Origin: Candidatus Woesearchaeota archaeon
GTDB taxonomy: Archaea; Nanobdellota; Nanobdellia; Woesearchaeales; JACRKL01
Length of the DNA stretch: 13,460 bases
Assembly (NCBI GenBank): GCA_016219795.1
Contig: JACRKK010000037.1
Span: 1 to 13,460, forward strand
Direction: 5' to 3'
The notes beneath the pieces were generated by a model. It was not told where the DNA came from, did not search any database, and saw only the letters and a list, made by a program, of their open reading frames with translations. The position numbers were made by a program, and so were the translations under genes. This document shows positions 6,733 to 13,460 of this stretch, in pieces. Each line of letters opens with the position of its first letter. Positions within the stretch are counted from its first letter, which is position 1.

Positions 6733-9700
6733 TCACCCAAACCATTTTCCAAGCCCCTCCTGCCGTTCAGATTCTTTACCGAACATACCCTCTATTCTCC
6801 GTTTGATTAGGTCGAGGTTCTGTCGGACATAGGTGGGCACTGGGTATTTATGGGCAAGACTAATGCTAGGTTCAAGATATTTGACGATGCTTCCTTCAGA
6901 GACGGTAAACAAAAGCTTTCCTCCACATTTGGTGCATTTGCCGACGAGGGGAGGTCGCCTGAACTTTTCATTACACTTTACACAGCGGAACTGTTGGGTA
7001 GAAAATTTCCTAAGATTTCCTCGTATATCTTTGATAAAATGTTTCTGGAGGACTGCAGATGCCACTTCACCTACATCTACTGCCCGAATCTTTTCTGCAA
7101 GTTCCATCTGGCCTTTTAACTTATCTTCCATTGTGGGGAGGGTTTTATAAGCAGAGCTCCTAACACCAATATTTATATCGGAAACGGGATGGGTGAATCC
7201 CATCCCCCTATACTGTTCTGGGGTCCCAAGGACAGTACGGATTTGTTTGATCGGTGTATCCCCTGCAGGTTTGTATATAAGTCCCGCTTCATAAAAGTCA
7301 AGAGAATACTTCCAGGCAATGTCAACGCCGTGGGCCTGGTCATCAACCTCAGAGGGTATTATCTTTGCGGTGAGGACAAGTGGGCTGTCCATTGTTCTGC
7401 TACCCCGCTTATTGGGGAGAAATCTTCTGGAAAAATTGAGAAGCGTTTCCATAAGAAGCATAACACAGTTCTCGTCTCCATCACAGTCACGTCGAAGAGC
7501 TGCGTGAAATAGGGGGTGTGCGTAACACCCTGCGGTTTTTGAGAATCCGATGATCCTACCCACAGTACCTGCAGAAATATGGGGAGCAAGACCAACCACG
7601 AGATGTCCGATAAGGTCTTCTCGAGACGAAATGTTGTAATAGGGTTCTTGTTTATAGAGGGAAATAAAGAGATCATCTACAAATGCTGCAACACGCATAA
7701 GGACATTATCTGCTTGTTCTTCGTTGGCATCTGGGTTTGATGGAAGGATGAGGTCTTGGGGAAATAGTTCGAGGACTTGATCGTCAGAAGTTAGTGGTTG
7801 GGCGTAAATATCGTATTCGTATCCTAGTGTTTTTAGTTTTTCTAGGGTTGTCCCTATTTCTTTAGGTTTAAAATGAGTGAGTGGTAACTCTGACATATCA
7901 TAGCGCGTGGTCCCATCTTTGTTCACATACACATCGTGTTTTGCACGTAATATCCCTTTGATGATGTTTTCAGGGACGTGGTCTTTGTTTGATGTCCCTT
8001 TAACACCCTTGATGAGATCTGGGAATGTTTCCATACCCAGCTGTTTGAGTGCACTATCAAAATAATATGCAATATTGATAGTCTTTGTTGTGTAGCCTTG
8101 ATTTTCTCCATGGCGCTCACAAATAGGTTTTTCCATGATCATGTTGCATTGTCTGCAGAAGAAGAGGTGAGTGGTTTTCTTATTACAGGTCTCGCATACA
8201 CTATAAACCGTCTCACGATTACAAGACATACACTTAAAGAGACAAAATTCAGCTTTTACTTTTTGTTCACCAAAGGTGGATTGGAAACTTCTCAGGCGAC
8301 CACCCTCTTCCCCTACCGGGAACAAGACATGCGGTGAACCTGTAAGCTTCCGCATTTTTGCCTTTTCCGGTCTACCCATCCTTGCACCGATAAACGAACC
8401 GGCAGTGTCTCTAAGGATTACAGAAGAAATGAGATTGATATATTCTAACGTAGATTCTGTGTCCGGGGGGGGTGTTTTCTCCGGGGCACAGGAGTACTTG
8501 TTAAAAATTAGATCAAGAGATTGAGCTTCATTCTGGGAAAGAACAACAAATTCGTTGGCAGAAAGGGTGTAGGGGGCACCTATTGTTTCGAGTACTGATA
8601 TCACTATTGGTTTTGCAGGAAGGATTATTTTCTTTAGATTTTCGCCGTTTTGTTCTCTGGTTGCTGATGTAAGGATGGGTAGAAATTCTTTGAGTTGGTT
8701 GATAGTAATTAATTTCCAGTAGTGTGTATAAGCGGGGTGTAGTGGGATGCCGAGGAGGTGGGAGAGTGTTGCTGCCTGTCGCACAGAGGGGGTTGTCTGG
8801 AGGGGGGTTGTAAGAAAAGAGTGAATAAGTTCCCGGGGGATCTCGGCCTTCTCAGAAGTACTCTTCTCGTCGAGTTTACCAAAAGTTACGATGATAGCTT
8901 TCTCAAGTTCCAACGCCCACCACTCTTCACAATAACCTGCAGGGATGAGGGGGTGATTGTTCTCTGAGAAATCCCCATAGTTCACTAATAAATCTCCAAG
9001 AAAAATAATCTCTTGGATATCCTCAAGATATTGACGTGCCTGGCTTGCATACTGAAGATGGATTACTGAGCCGTTTTTAAGTTTAACGAGTGGCCCTAGA
9101 ATGGAATCAACAGGAGTTATGGCTGCTGCTTTACCTGGTCGTTCTACCTTAAGCTGGGTGCCGGTTGCAATAAATCCGTTAAGAATAATCTGTGTTGCAG
9201 GATGCATGCCCATCGCCGAAAACCCCGTAGTCCTTGATCTACCATATCTTAAGCGAAAGCCCCCGGGTTGGGAAGGCATACATAACACAGGCCTCCCGGC
9301 AACAAGGTCTGTAAGATAAGTATAATTTTTACTTACGCGATGAGAGATCTTTTCGGTCGTTTGTTTCCTCGCCTTAATTTTTTTTTGCAGTTCCAGAAAA
9401 CCTTCAAGAAACCCCCATTCCAATCCGATAGATGGCCCCCATTTGGAAAGTCGTTTCCATAATTTTGGTGATTTTTGTGCTAGCCCCTCTGCAAGAACGA
9501 GACATACACCTCCCCGGATTCTGTTTGTCTCAACACGTTGTAGGTCTTTGTGGTTGGATACGTCTATCTGCTCTGTTGGGTCTCCATTAATTTCAACAGG
9601 GACGTGTCTTGCAAGATATTCAATTTCATCCCTGCTGGGAAAATATTGGAGGTTGGTGACCCGCTCATGGTAATCCTGGACTTCTGTAACATACCGCAGA

Positions 9701-10266
9701 ACCTCTTCATCTGAGGGGTCATAGGGGGCGTAGCCCATAACCACACGAAGATAGTCTGAAAGAATAACAGATGTTGCTGCAGCAGTCCCCCCTGCACCCC
9801 TGATGGGTCCGGCATAAAATATTGAAAAATATTCTTTACCATCCCTGCGTGGTTTGATACGCAGCTCTATGAATCCTTCAAGGGGTGCTGAGACTATACC
9901 GCCCGTGAGGTAAGCAAACCCTACACGAATTCCGGTCTCCATTGCTTTTATTTTGTTGGTAAAGGGGATAAATCTGTTTTTAGCAACCTCCTCTGCAATC
10001 TTGAACCCCACCCGCCAGTCTTGTGCACCAAACTCTTGCTCAAGTTCCTGGATTCGTTGGGGAAGGTTTGTTCCCCTTATTTCAGGAACTGCTGCAGAAA
10101 TGAGGCCCTCTACCCGTTCTGCCATGTTTGTGGCAAGGGGCACATCAACAAAATCTTCAGGATCGTATCCTTTTTTGCGTGCTTTGGCTGCAAGCGCGTA
10201 AGCACCCTCTACTTGCGCGTGAAGATCTGTAAAATACCGTTCCATAAGTTTAGTGGAGGATATCAA
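6733..10266 (-). CDS. polC: DNA polymerase D large (catalytic) subunit, DP2
   Basis: Catalytic subunit of the archaea-specific family D replicative polymerase, a two-barrel enzyme related to multisubunit RNA polymerases. At 1177 residues it is of normal length and intein-free. The N-terminus (about 8-50, KKGYDPEDFVDVPLATNMAERVE) matches the family. A cysteine-rich zinc region spans 675-716. The catalytic loop DCDGDEN has D929 and D931 as metal ligands, followed by LLNFSRRFLPNKRG. A second zinc site has C1095, C1098, C1111 and C1114. The C-terminus QEGLGKWF (1169-1176) is a PIP box. The TTG at 10266 overlaps the polD1 stop as TTGA and has AGGTG 8 nt upstream; an in-frame ATG at 10245 (MERYFTDLH) is the alternative. 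Its 3' end abuts that of the regulator. Confidence 0.97.
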   Translation of the reverse strand: MISSTKLMERYFTDLHAQVEGAYALAAKARKKGYDPEDFVDVPLATNMAERVEGLISAAVPEIRGTNLPQRIQELEQEFGAQDWRVGFKIAEEVAKNRFIPFTNKIKAMETGIRVGFAYLTGGIVSAPLEGFIELRIKPRRDGKEYFSIFYAGPIRGAGGTAAATSVILSDYLRVVMGYAPYDPSDEEVLRYVTEVQDYHERVTNLQYFPSRDEIEYLARHVPVEINGDPTEQIDVSNHKDLQRVETNRIRGGVCLVLAEGLAQKSPKLWKRLSKWGPSIGLEWGFLEGFLELQKKIKARKQTTEKISHRVSKNYTYLTDLVAGRPVLCMPSQPGGFRLRYGRSRTTGFSAMGMHPATQIILNGFIATGTQLKVERPGKAAAITPVDSILGPLVKLKNGSVIHLQYASQARQYLEDIQEIIFLGDLLVNYGDFSENNHPLIPAGYCEEWWALELEKAIIVTFGKLDEKSTSEKAEIPRELIHSFLTTPLQTTPSVRQAATLSHLLGIPLHPAYTHYWKLITINQLKEFLPILTSATREQNGENLKKIILPAKPIVISVLETIGAPYTLSANEFVVLSQNEAQSLDLIFNKYSCAPEKTPPPDTESTLEYINLISSVILRDTAGSFIGARMGRPEKAKMRKLTGSPHVLFPVGEEGGRLRSFQSTFGEQKVKAEFCLFKCMSCNRETVYSVCETCNKKTTHLFFCRQCNMIMEKPICERHGENQGYTTKTINIAYYFDSALKQLGMETFPDLIKGVKGTSNKDHVPENIIKGILRAKHDVYVNKDGTTRYDMSELPLTHFKPKEIGTTLEKLKTLGYEYDIYAQPLTSDDQVLELFPQDLILPSNPDANEEQADNVLMRVAAFVDDLFISLYKQEPYYNISSREDLIGHLVVGLAPHISAGTVGRIIGFSKTAGCYAHPLFHAALRRDCDGDENCVMLLMETLLNFSRRFLPNKRGSRTMDSPLVLTAKIIPSEVDDQAHGVDIAWKYSLDFYEAGLIYKPAGDTPIKQIRTVLGTPEQYRGMGFTHPVSDINIGVRSSAYKTLPTMEDKLKGQMELAEKIRAVDVGEVASAVLQKHFIKDIRGNLRKFSTQQFRCVKCNEKFRRPPLVGKCTKCGGKLLFTVSEGSIVKYLEPSISLAHKYPVPTYVRQNLDLIKRRIEGMFGKESERQEGLGKWFG

Positions 10267-11669
10267 AAGTTAAGCACCTTTATTTTTCTTGTTTGGAGAT
10301 TAACAACAGGGACACGACACGGTTCAGGTTTGTGTCCTACTCGCTCTTGAAATTTTGTAGTGGACTGCCAACAACTACCGCAAATAAGGGTAACATTCCG
10401 ATACTGTGAAACGGAGGTTTTATGGATGTGCCCGGTAACAAGAAAATCAGGGATCTTATCTATCACGAGAGGATCGTGAGTGGTATAGGGCATATATTGT
10501 GTAGAAGTATAGGTGGGGGCCAGGTGTCGTCTGCGAAGGAGGAATTTCATAATCAAGTCTGCCCGATCATAACCTCCACCATTACGTATGCTGTCGTTGT
10601 TTGCAACGTAATAATCAAAACTATACCCATGATACATTAGAATATCAAAACCCGGAAATGTTTCGTCTGCATAGACCGTGATATGTGCAGGATTAGGGAC
10701 CAGTTTTGCGTTTGGGAGATCCCAAAGGGATTTTGCAATGTCTTTATACAGGGGGGGTTGTGGTTCTGCGATGCGAACAGCATCATGGTTCCCGGGGCAG
10801 ATAATAAGAGGAATATGTTTGGGGATTTGGGAGAGGAGTTCTGCACACCGCTCGTATTGTGCAGTAATATCTTTAATTGATAATTCGTTGTCTTGTTCAG
10901 GGTACACCCCCACACCATCAACAAGGTCACCAATAATAAAAATACACCCTATTTTTTTTGCAATAATTTGTTGTTCTTCTGTCCCTAAGTCGCCATTTAT
11001 CCATTTAATAAACCGAAGGAAGGGTTTTTCAAGAAAGTAGAGAGAACCAACATGAAGGTCTGAAAGGAATGCAATATAGGATTCAGTGGGGTATTTTTTG
11101 AGCTCTTTATGAAGGGGGACTTCAGGGAGGAGGATCTCTGATGCAAATAAAACACCGTTGCTTGCTGTACCTACAACACCAATGATTTCATCAACCATGG
11201 TGTCTTTTGCAATCTCAAACAATTCTTTTTTATCTTTATTGACGAGGACGCTGATTTTTCCGGTTGGGTCTTCTAATGAAAGGTATATGTTTTTGTTTTT
11301 TGTTTGTTGGATGGATGAGACCATCCCAATCAACGAGGTGGTTTCTCTATCTTTCTTAGATACTGCACGGGCGATTGAGGTAAGGTGTTGTAGTTCTGTG
11401 CGGTTTCGTAATATTTTTTCCATTGAGCGGTAGCGTACCACAAAATAATCTACAAAGTCTTGTACTTCTTTTTTCCCGGGTTCTTCTTTGAAGGGGGTTT
11501 GACATGTAATGGTTAGGGGTGGTTTGGTCGCGGCAGGTTGGTGTTTTTCTAAAAGAGCTGATAGAATCTCTCCTTTACCTGCTTCTGTTGCAAAAAGTTC
11601 TGGACCGGCCAAGATATTCTTCTCCAGACAATATCGTATAATCTCTTTCTTATCTTCAATCGTGAGCAT
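10263..11669 (-). CDS. polB: DNA polymerase D small (exonuclease) subunit, DP1
   Basis: Proofreading 3'-5' exonuclease subunit of PolD, related to Mre11 and to eukaryotic polymerase B-subunits. The 468 residues are short for the family, with an N-terminal helical part and linker (1-90), an OB fold (about 105-185, TSLIGMVSSI to LLPEVP) and a calcineurin-like phosphoesterase domain (198-468). All metal motifs are present: SDLHVGS (203-209), GDLVDG (247-252), PGNHD (292-296), YHGYS (346-350) and GHIHK (413-417). The exonuclease should therefore be active. An SD site, GGAGG (11674-11678), lies 4 nt before the ATG. The gene follows orc1 by 21 bp and overlaps polD2 by 4 bp, giving coordinated synthesis of both subunits. 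Confidence 0.96.
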   Translation of the reverse strand: MLTIEDKKEIIRYCLEKNILAGPELFATEAGKGEILSALLEKHQPAATKPPLTITCQTPFKEEPGKKEVQDFVDYFVVRYRSMEKILRNRTELQHLTSIARAVSKKDRETTSLIGMVSSIQQTKNKNIYLSLEDPTGKISVLVNKDKKELFEIAKDTMVDEIIGVVGTASNGVLFASEILLPEVPLHKELKKYPTESYIAFLSDLHVGSLYFLEKPFLRFIKWINGDLGTEEQQIIAKKIGCIFIIGDLVDGVGVYPEQDNELSIKDITAQYERCAELLSQIPKHIPLIICPGNHDAVRIAEPQPPLYKDIAKSLWDLPNAKLVPNPAHITVYADETFPGFDILMYHGYSFDYYVANNDSIRNGGGYDRADLIMKFLLRRRHLAPTYTSTQYMPYTTHDPLVIDKIPDFLVTGHIHKTSVSQYRNVTLICGSCWQSTTKFQERVGHKPEPCRVPVVNLQTRKIKVLNF

Positions 11670-11672
11670 AAT

Positions 11673-11702
11673 TCCTCCAAGTTAGGGGTTTTATAACCCT
11701 AA
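11673..11702 (-). promoter_or_regulatory. orc1-polD1 junction: inverted repeat, TATA-like box and SD site
   Basis: Across the orc1 stop codon, 11682-11702 form an inverted repeat with arms TTAGGGgTT and AACCCTAA around a 4-nt centre, one base unpaired. The minus strand of its middle reads TTATAAAA, a TATA-like box about 24 nt before the polD1 ATG. The SD GGAGG lies at 11674-11678. Two modes are possible: read-through from orc1 using the SD, or a separate leaderless start from the TATA. The repeat could be an RNA hairpin or an operator. Confidence 0.4.
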
Positions 11703-12899
11703 CAGCTCTTTCATATTGCGCTTAATCGACTGCTCCACTTGACCTGTATACGGGAGATAAATCTCCCGCGTCCGTCCATATCTACCCTTGGAAATTATTT
11801 TAGCATTGATCAGGCCTAACATATCAAGTTCTGCAATGATATCTGAAACTCTCCGCTGGGTGAGTGGCCGTAAGCCGATATCCGGACAAATCTTTTTGTA
11901 GACATCGTAGGCCTCTCCCGTAAAGAAAGCACTGCCCCCTTCTTTGTGGACAGAGAGGATGGCATACAGAATGGCTTGGCTTTGCTTGGGTTGTGATTTT
12001 ATGGCTTCTCCAAGCCTGTCGCGCTCAATTTTTTCTTCTGCTTCATCGAGGTGAAGTATCTCAACGAGGGTTGCATTCTTGCGTTCTGCAAGTTCTCCCG
12101 CAACCCGCAACAACTCAAGCGCGCGTCGTGCGTCTCCGTGTTCTCTTGCGGCATATGCTGCACATTTCTCAATAACTCCGGGCCCAATAACTCCTGGTTT
12201 GAACGCGGCCTGCACCCGTTCCTTGAGAATGTTCTGCAGTTCAAGGGCGTTGTAGGGTGGGAAGATAAGCTCCTCTTCACTTAAAGATGATTTTACGCGG
12301 GGGTCAAGGTTATCGGCAAAAACAAGGTCGTTTGAGATACCAATGAGGGTTATTCTGGATTGCTGGAGTTCTGTGTTAATGCGCGTAAGATTATATAGGA
12401 TGCCGTCTCCTATTTTTTTTACGAGGTGGTCGATTTCATCAAGAACGAGGAGGAGTATTGTTTTTTGCTCATCAAGGACCTTGTAGAATGCCCGGTATAT
12501 TTCATCAGTGGGTAAGCCGGTGGCGGGTAATTTTCTACCAAATTCTTGTACTAATTGAGCAATGAGTCGATATTCGGTGTCTGCGACGCGTTTCAGTTTG
12601 CAATTAATATAAATTGTTTTGAGAGGGGTGTCTCGCTTTTGTGCTACGCTACTTATTTGAGAGAGGGTGTATTTCATACTAACGGTCTTACCTGTTCCGG
12701 TTTTACCATAGATAAACAGGTTTGATGGTTTCTCCATGCGGAGTGCGGGTGCAAGGATATTTGCAATATACTCTATTTGTTCATCGCGATGGAGGATGTG
12801 TTCAGGAGTATGTGTGGCTTGTAAAAACTCCTTATTTCTGAAAAGGGGCTCTTTATGAAGATATTTCTCAAAAAATGCACCAAGTCCTGGTTGCGTCAT
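11691..12899 (-). CDS. cdc6: Orc1/Cdc6 replication initiator
   Basis: AAA+ initiator that binds origin recognition boxes and loads the MCM helicase. The 402 residues show Walker A GKTGTGKT (65-72), Walker B LVLDEID (151-157), sensor 1 ISN (188-190), a candidate arginine finger R201 in DPRVKSSL, sensor 2 GDARRA (255-260) and a C-terminal winged helix (about 305-385) with LTQRRVSDIIAELDMLGL. All are intact. The N-terminus is unusual: TQPGLGAFF (2-10) fits a PIP box (Q3, L6, F9, F10). It sits beside its probable origin, with an ORB-like dyad between TATA and ATG, suggesting autorepression. It heads the orc1-polD1-polD2 gene set transcribed away from the origin. Confidence 0.97.
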   Translation of the reverse strand: MTQPGLGAFFEKYLHKEPLFRNKEFLQATHTPEHILHRDEQIEYIANILAPALRMEKPSNLFIYGKTGTGKTVSMKYTLSQISSVAQKRDTPLKTIYINCKLKRVADTEYRLIAQLVQEFGRKLPATGLPTDEIYRAFYKVLDEQKTILLLVLDEIDHLVKKIGDGILYNLTRINTELQQSRITLIGISNDLVFADNLDPRVKSSLSEEELIFPPYNALELQNILKERVQAAFKPGVIGPGVIEKCAAYAAREHGDARRALELLRVAGELAERKNATLVEILHLDEAEEKIERDRLGEAIKSQPKQSQAILYAILSVHKEGGSAFFTGEAYDVYKKICPDIGLRPLTQRRVSDIIAELDMLGLINAKIISKGRYGRTREIYLPYTGQVEQSIKRNMKELLGL

Positions 12900-12904
12900 T
12901 TTTT

Positions 12905-12917
12905 TTCCAGAGGAAAT
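12905..12917 (+). promoter_or_regulatory. ORB-like dyad inside the orc1 promoter
   Basis: TTCCAGAGGAAAT matches the core TTCCAnAGGAAAT of the local ORBs but lacks the following G-run. It occupies the predicted transcription start of orc1, between the TATA box and the ATG, so Orc1 binding here would block its own promoter. Confidence 0.45.
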
Positions 12918-12920
12918 AAT

Positions 12921-12932
12921 AATATATAAAGG
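12921..12932 (-). promoter_or_regulatory. TATA box of orc1
   Basis: Minus-strand CCTTTATATATT, centred about 27 nt before the ATG at 12899. Predicts a leaderless transcript starting at the ATG or a base before it. Confidence 0.65.
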
Positions 12933-12954
12933 TTACTCTTTTTTAAAAAGTAAC
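12932..12954. repeat. near-perfect AT-rich palindrome beside ORB-B
   Basis: GTTACT (12932-12937) and AGTAAC (12949-12954) bracket an internal T6A5 tract; the whole is a palindrome except for one base. It abuts the orc1 TATA box and the first strong ORB. It could be part of the unwinding element, a regulator site, or a cruciform. Confidence 0.45.
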
Positions 12955-12975
12955 ACCCCTTAATTTCCTGTGGAA
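12955..12975 (-). repeat. origin recognition box, strong copy (minus strand)
   Basis: The minus strand reads TTCCACAGGAAAT followed by TAAGGGGT. The palindromic TTCC-ACA-GGAA core plus a trailing G-run has the architecture of archaeal ORBs. It shares 17 of 21 bases with the copy at 13252-13272. Confidence 0.7.
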
Positions 12976-13084
12976 ACGTTTTATGTGAAAACATATTAAT
13001 GAAATAGGAGGATAAGATACAAAAACCTATACTGGTGGGTTTGATGTAACTTACTTAATATAGGAAAATCCCAATCCTATTAGT

Positions 13085-13200
13085 TTTTCTTGTTTTTTTC
13101 GTCTAAGATGTAGAAAAAACATAATATAATATATAATTATTTTCTATATAGTAAAATATAAATATGTGTTTTTGTTTAAACCTTTTTTTTCTATATTAAT
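13085..13200. other. extremely AT-rich stretch, candidate DNA unwinding element
   Basis: About 115 bp with very few G or C, including ATAATATAATATATAATTAT at about 13121-13140 and two TTTTCTATAT copies (about 13141 and 13187). An IR pairs GTTTTTTTC (13092-13100) with GAAAAAAC (13113-13120). It lies between the two inverted strong ORBs. No open reading frame or RNA gene is visible. Confidence 0.55.
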
Positions 13201-13234
13201 CAGATATTTTCCGCACCATCCAGATGAAACAAAA

Positions 13235-13251
13235 TTCCATAAGAACTGAAG
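13235..13251 (+). repeat. weak ORB copy, first unit of a 17-bp tandem repeat
   Basis: TTCCATAAGAACTGAAG repeats the first 11 bases of the strong ORB starting at 13252, exactly 17 bp away, but lacks the G-run. Same orientation as that copy. Confidence 0.45.
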
Positions 13252-13272
13252 TTCCATAAGAAACTAAGGGGT
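13252..13272 (+). repeat. origin recognition box, strong copy (plus strand)
   Basis: TTCCATAAGAAAC followed by TAAGGGGT. Inverted relative to the strong copy at 12955-12975, with the G-run pointing away from the AT-rich core. Together the two copies give the local consensus TTCCAyArGAAAy-TAAGGGGT. Confidence 0.65.
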
Positions 13273-13353
13273 CAGTTGGGAAACAACAGACAAACGTAAG
13301 GTATATCTCTTATTATTTTTTTTTGGAAGTGTTAGTAACTGACTGATAGAAAG

Positions 13354-13362
13354 ATTTTTATT
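13354..13362 (+). promoter_or_regulatory. TATA-like box of the partial zinc-ribbon gene
   Basis: ATTTTTATT is centred about 27 nt before the ATG at 13385, the same leaderless spacing seen for orc1, endA and rnz. This supports the partial gene and its start. Confidence 0.4.
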
Positions 13363-13384
13363 CTTTGAGATATTTGGTGTGTGT

Positions 13385-13460
13385 ATGGCACCAAAACTCA
13401 TCTGCACAAGCTGCAACAGCAGCAATATCGTTATGAACGGACTTACTTCTGCCAAGAAGC
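13385..13460 (+). CDS. partial zinc-ribbon protein, possibly a transposase N-terminus
   Basis: The reading frame is open from ATG 13385 to the window edge, 25 codons: MAPKLICTSCNSSNIVMNGL and then TSAKK. The CTSCNSSNIVMNG pattern (C7, C10) is half of a zinc ribbon, as found at the start of many IS-element transposases and some transcription-related proteins. The second cysteine pair would be beyond the window. A TATA-like box at leaderless spacing supports the start. It lies about 110 bp from the last ORB. I cannot tell transposase from other zinc-ribbon proteins on 25 residues. Confidence 0.45.
   Translation, partial: MAPKLICTSCNSSNIVMNGLTSAKK

Larger units (their letters stand above)
12900..13275. 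other. probable chromosomal replication origin (oriC)
   Basis: A non-coding AT-rich region directly upstream of orc1. It contains two strong ORB matches in opposite orientation (12955-12975 minus; 13252-13272 plus), both with their G-runs pointing outward, and a very AT-rich core between them. Two weaker copies lie at 12905-12917 and 13235-13251. Initiator gene next to ORBs with an unwinding element is the standard archaeal origin layout, and orc1 beside polD is the Pyrococcus arrangement. Function is inferred from sequence only. Confidence 0.75.

Noticed and set aside
6733..10266. Intein in PolD2
   Set aside because: Inteins occur in some PolD2 genes, but the frame is continuous at family length and the catalytic loop is uninterrupted.
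12978..12993. GTTTT...AAAAC short inverted repeat as a terminator
   Set aside because: No gene ends near it, and such pairs are expected by chance in AT-rich DNA.
13271..13344. GTCAGTT (13271) and AACTGAC (13338) as transposon inverted repeats
   Set aside because: Only 7 bp long, the first overlaps the ORB end, and no matching target duplication is seen.
13264..13455. Minus-strand 63-codon frame with a hydrophobic start
   Set aside because: Antisense to the zinc-ribbon gene, which has a TATA box at leaderless spacing; the hydrophobic look is the complement of that frame, and it has no promoter of its own that I can see.

Overview
The window is archaeal. It encodes both subunits of the archaea-specific DNA polymerase D, an Orc1/Cdc6 initiator, FEN1, Hjc, TFE-alpha, a homotetramer-type tRNA splicing endonuclease and archaeal Trm5 and RNase Z. 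Most genes are preceded by a TATA box about 24-27 nt before the start codon, the leaderless archaeal pattern. The compact gene set, the short PolD small subunit and the look of TFE suggest a DPANN-type lineage (Woesearchaeota-like), but that placement comes from sequence style and memory, not a tree. I saw no tRNA, rRNA, CRISPR array or intein.

Layout. Positions 1-122 hold a possible tiny + strand transcription unit and the 3' flank of trm5. Positions 123-3044 are a minus-strand operon: an unrecognised winged-helix/linker/nuclease-fold-like protein, then fen1, then trm5, with gaps of 1 bp or a 4-bp overlap. Next comes endA (minus), with its own promoter. Divergent from it is the + strand pair rnz-hjc, 2 bp apart. 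TFE (+) follows with a TATA box and a strong Shine-Dalgarno (SD) site, convergent with a small one-helix membrane protein (minus). A TrmB-like regulator (+) is transcribed divergently from that and meets polD2 stop codon to stop codon.

From 12899 down to 6733 the minus strand carries orc1/cdc6, then polD1, then polD2. Upstream of orc1, 12900-13384 is an AT-rich region with what I read as a replication origin. Two strong origin-recognition-box (ORB) matches in inverted orientation flank an extremely AT-rich stretch, and two weaker copies are present, one of them inside the orc1 promoter. The window ends in the first 25 codons of a zinc-ribbon protein that may be a transposase.

How it fits together. 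The orc1-polD1-polD2 cluster runs away from the origin and resembles the Pyrococcus origin neighbourhood. Replication and repair (Orc1, PolD, FEN1, Hjc) alternate with tRNA maturation (EndA, RNase Z, Trm5) and basal transcription (TFE). Orc1, PolD2 and FEN1 each carry a near-identical PCNA-binding-like motif, Q-x-G-L-G-x-[FW]-F, at one terminus, which suggests a common sliding-clamp docking signal. The least explained gene is the 348-residue protein at the head of the fen1 operon.
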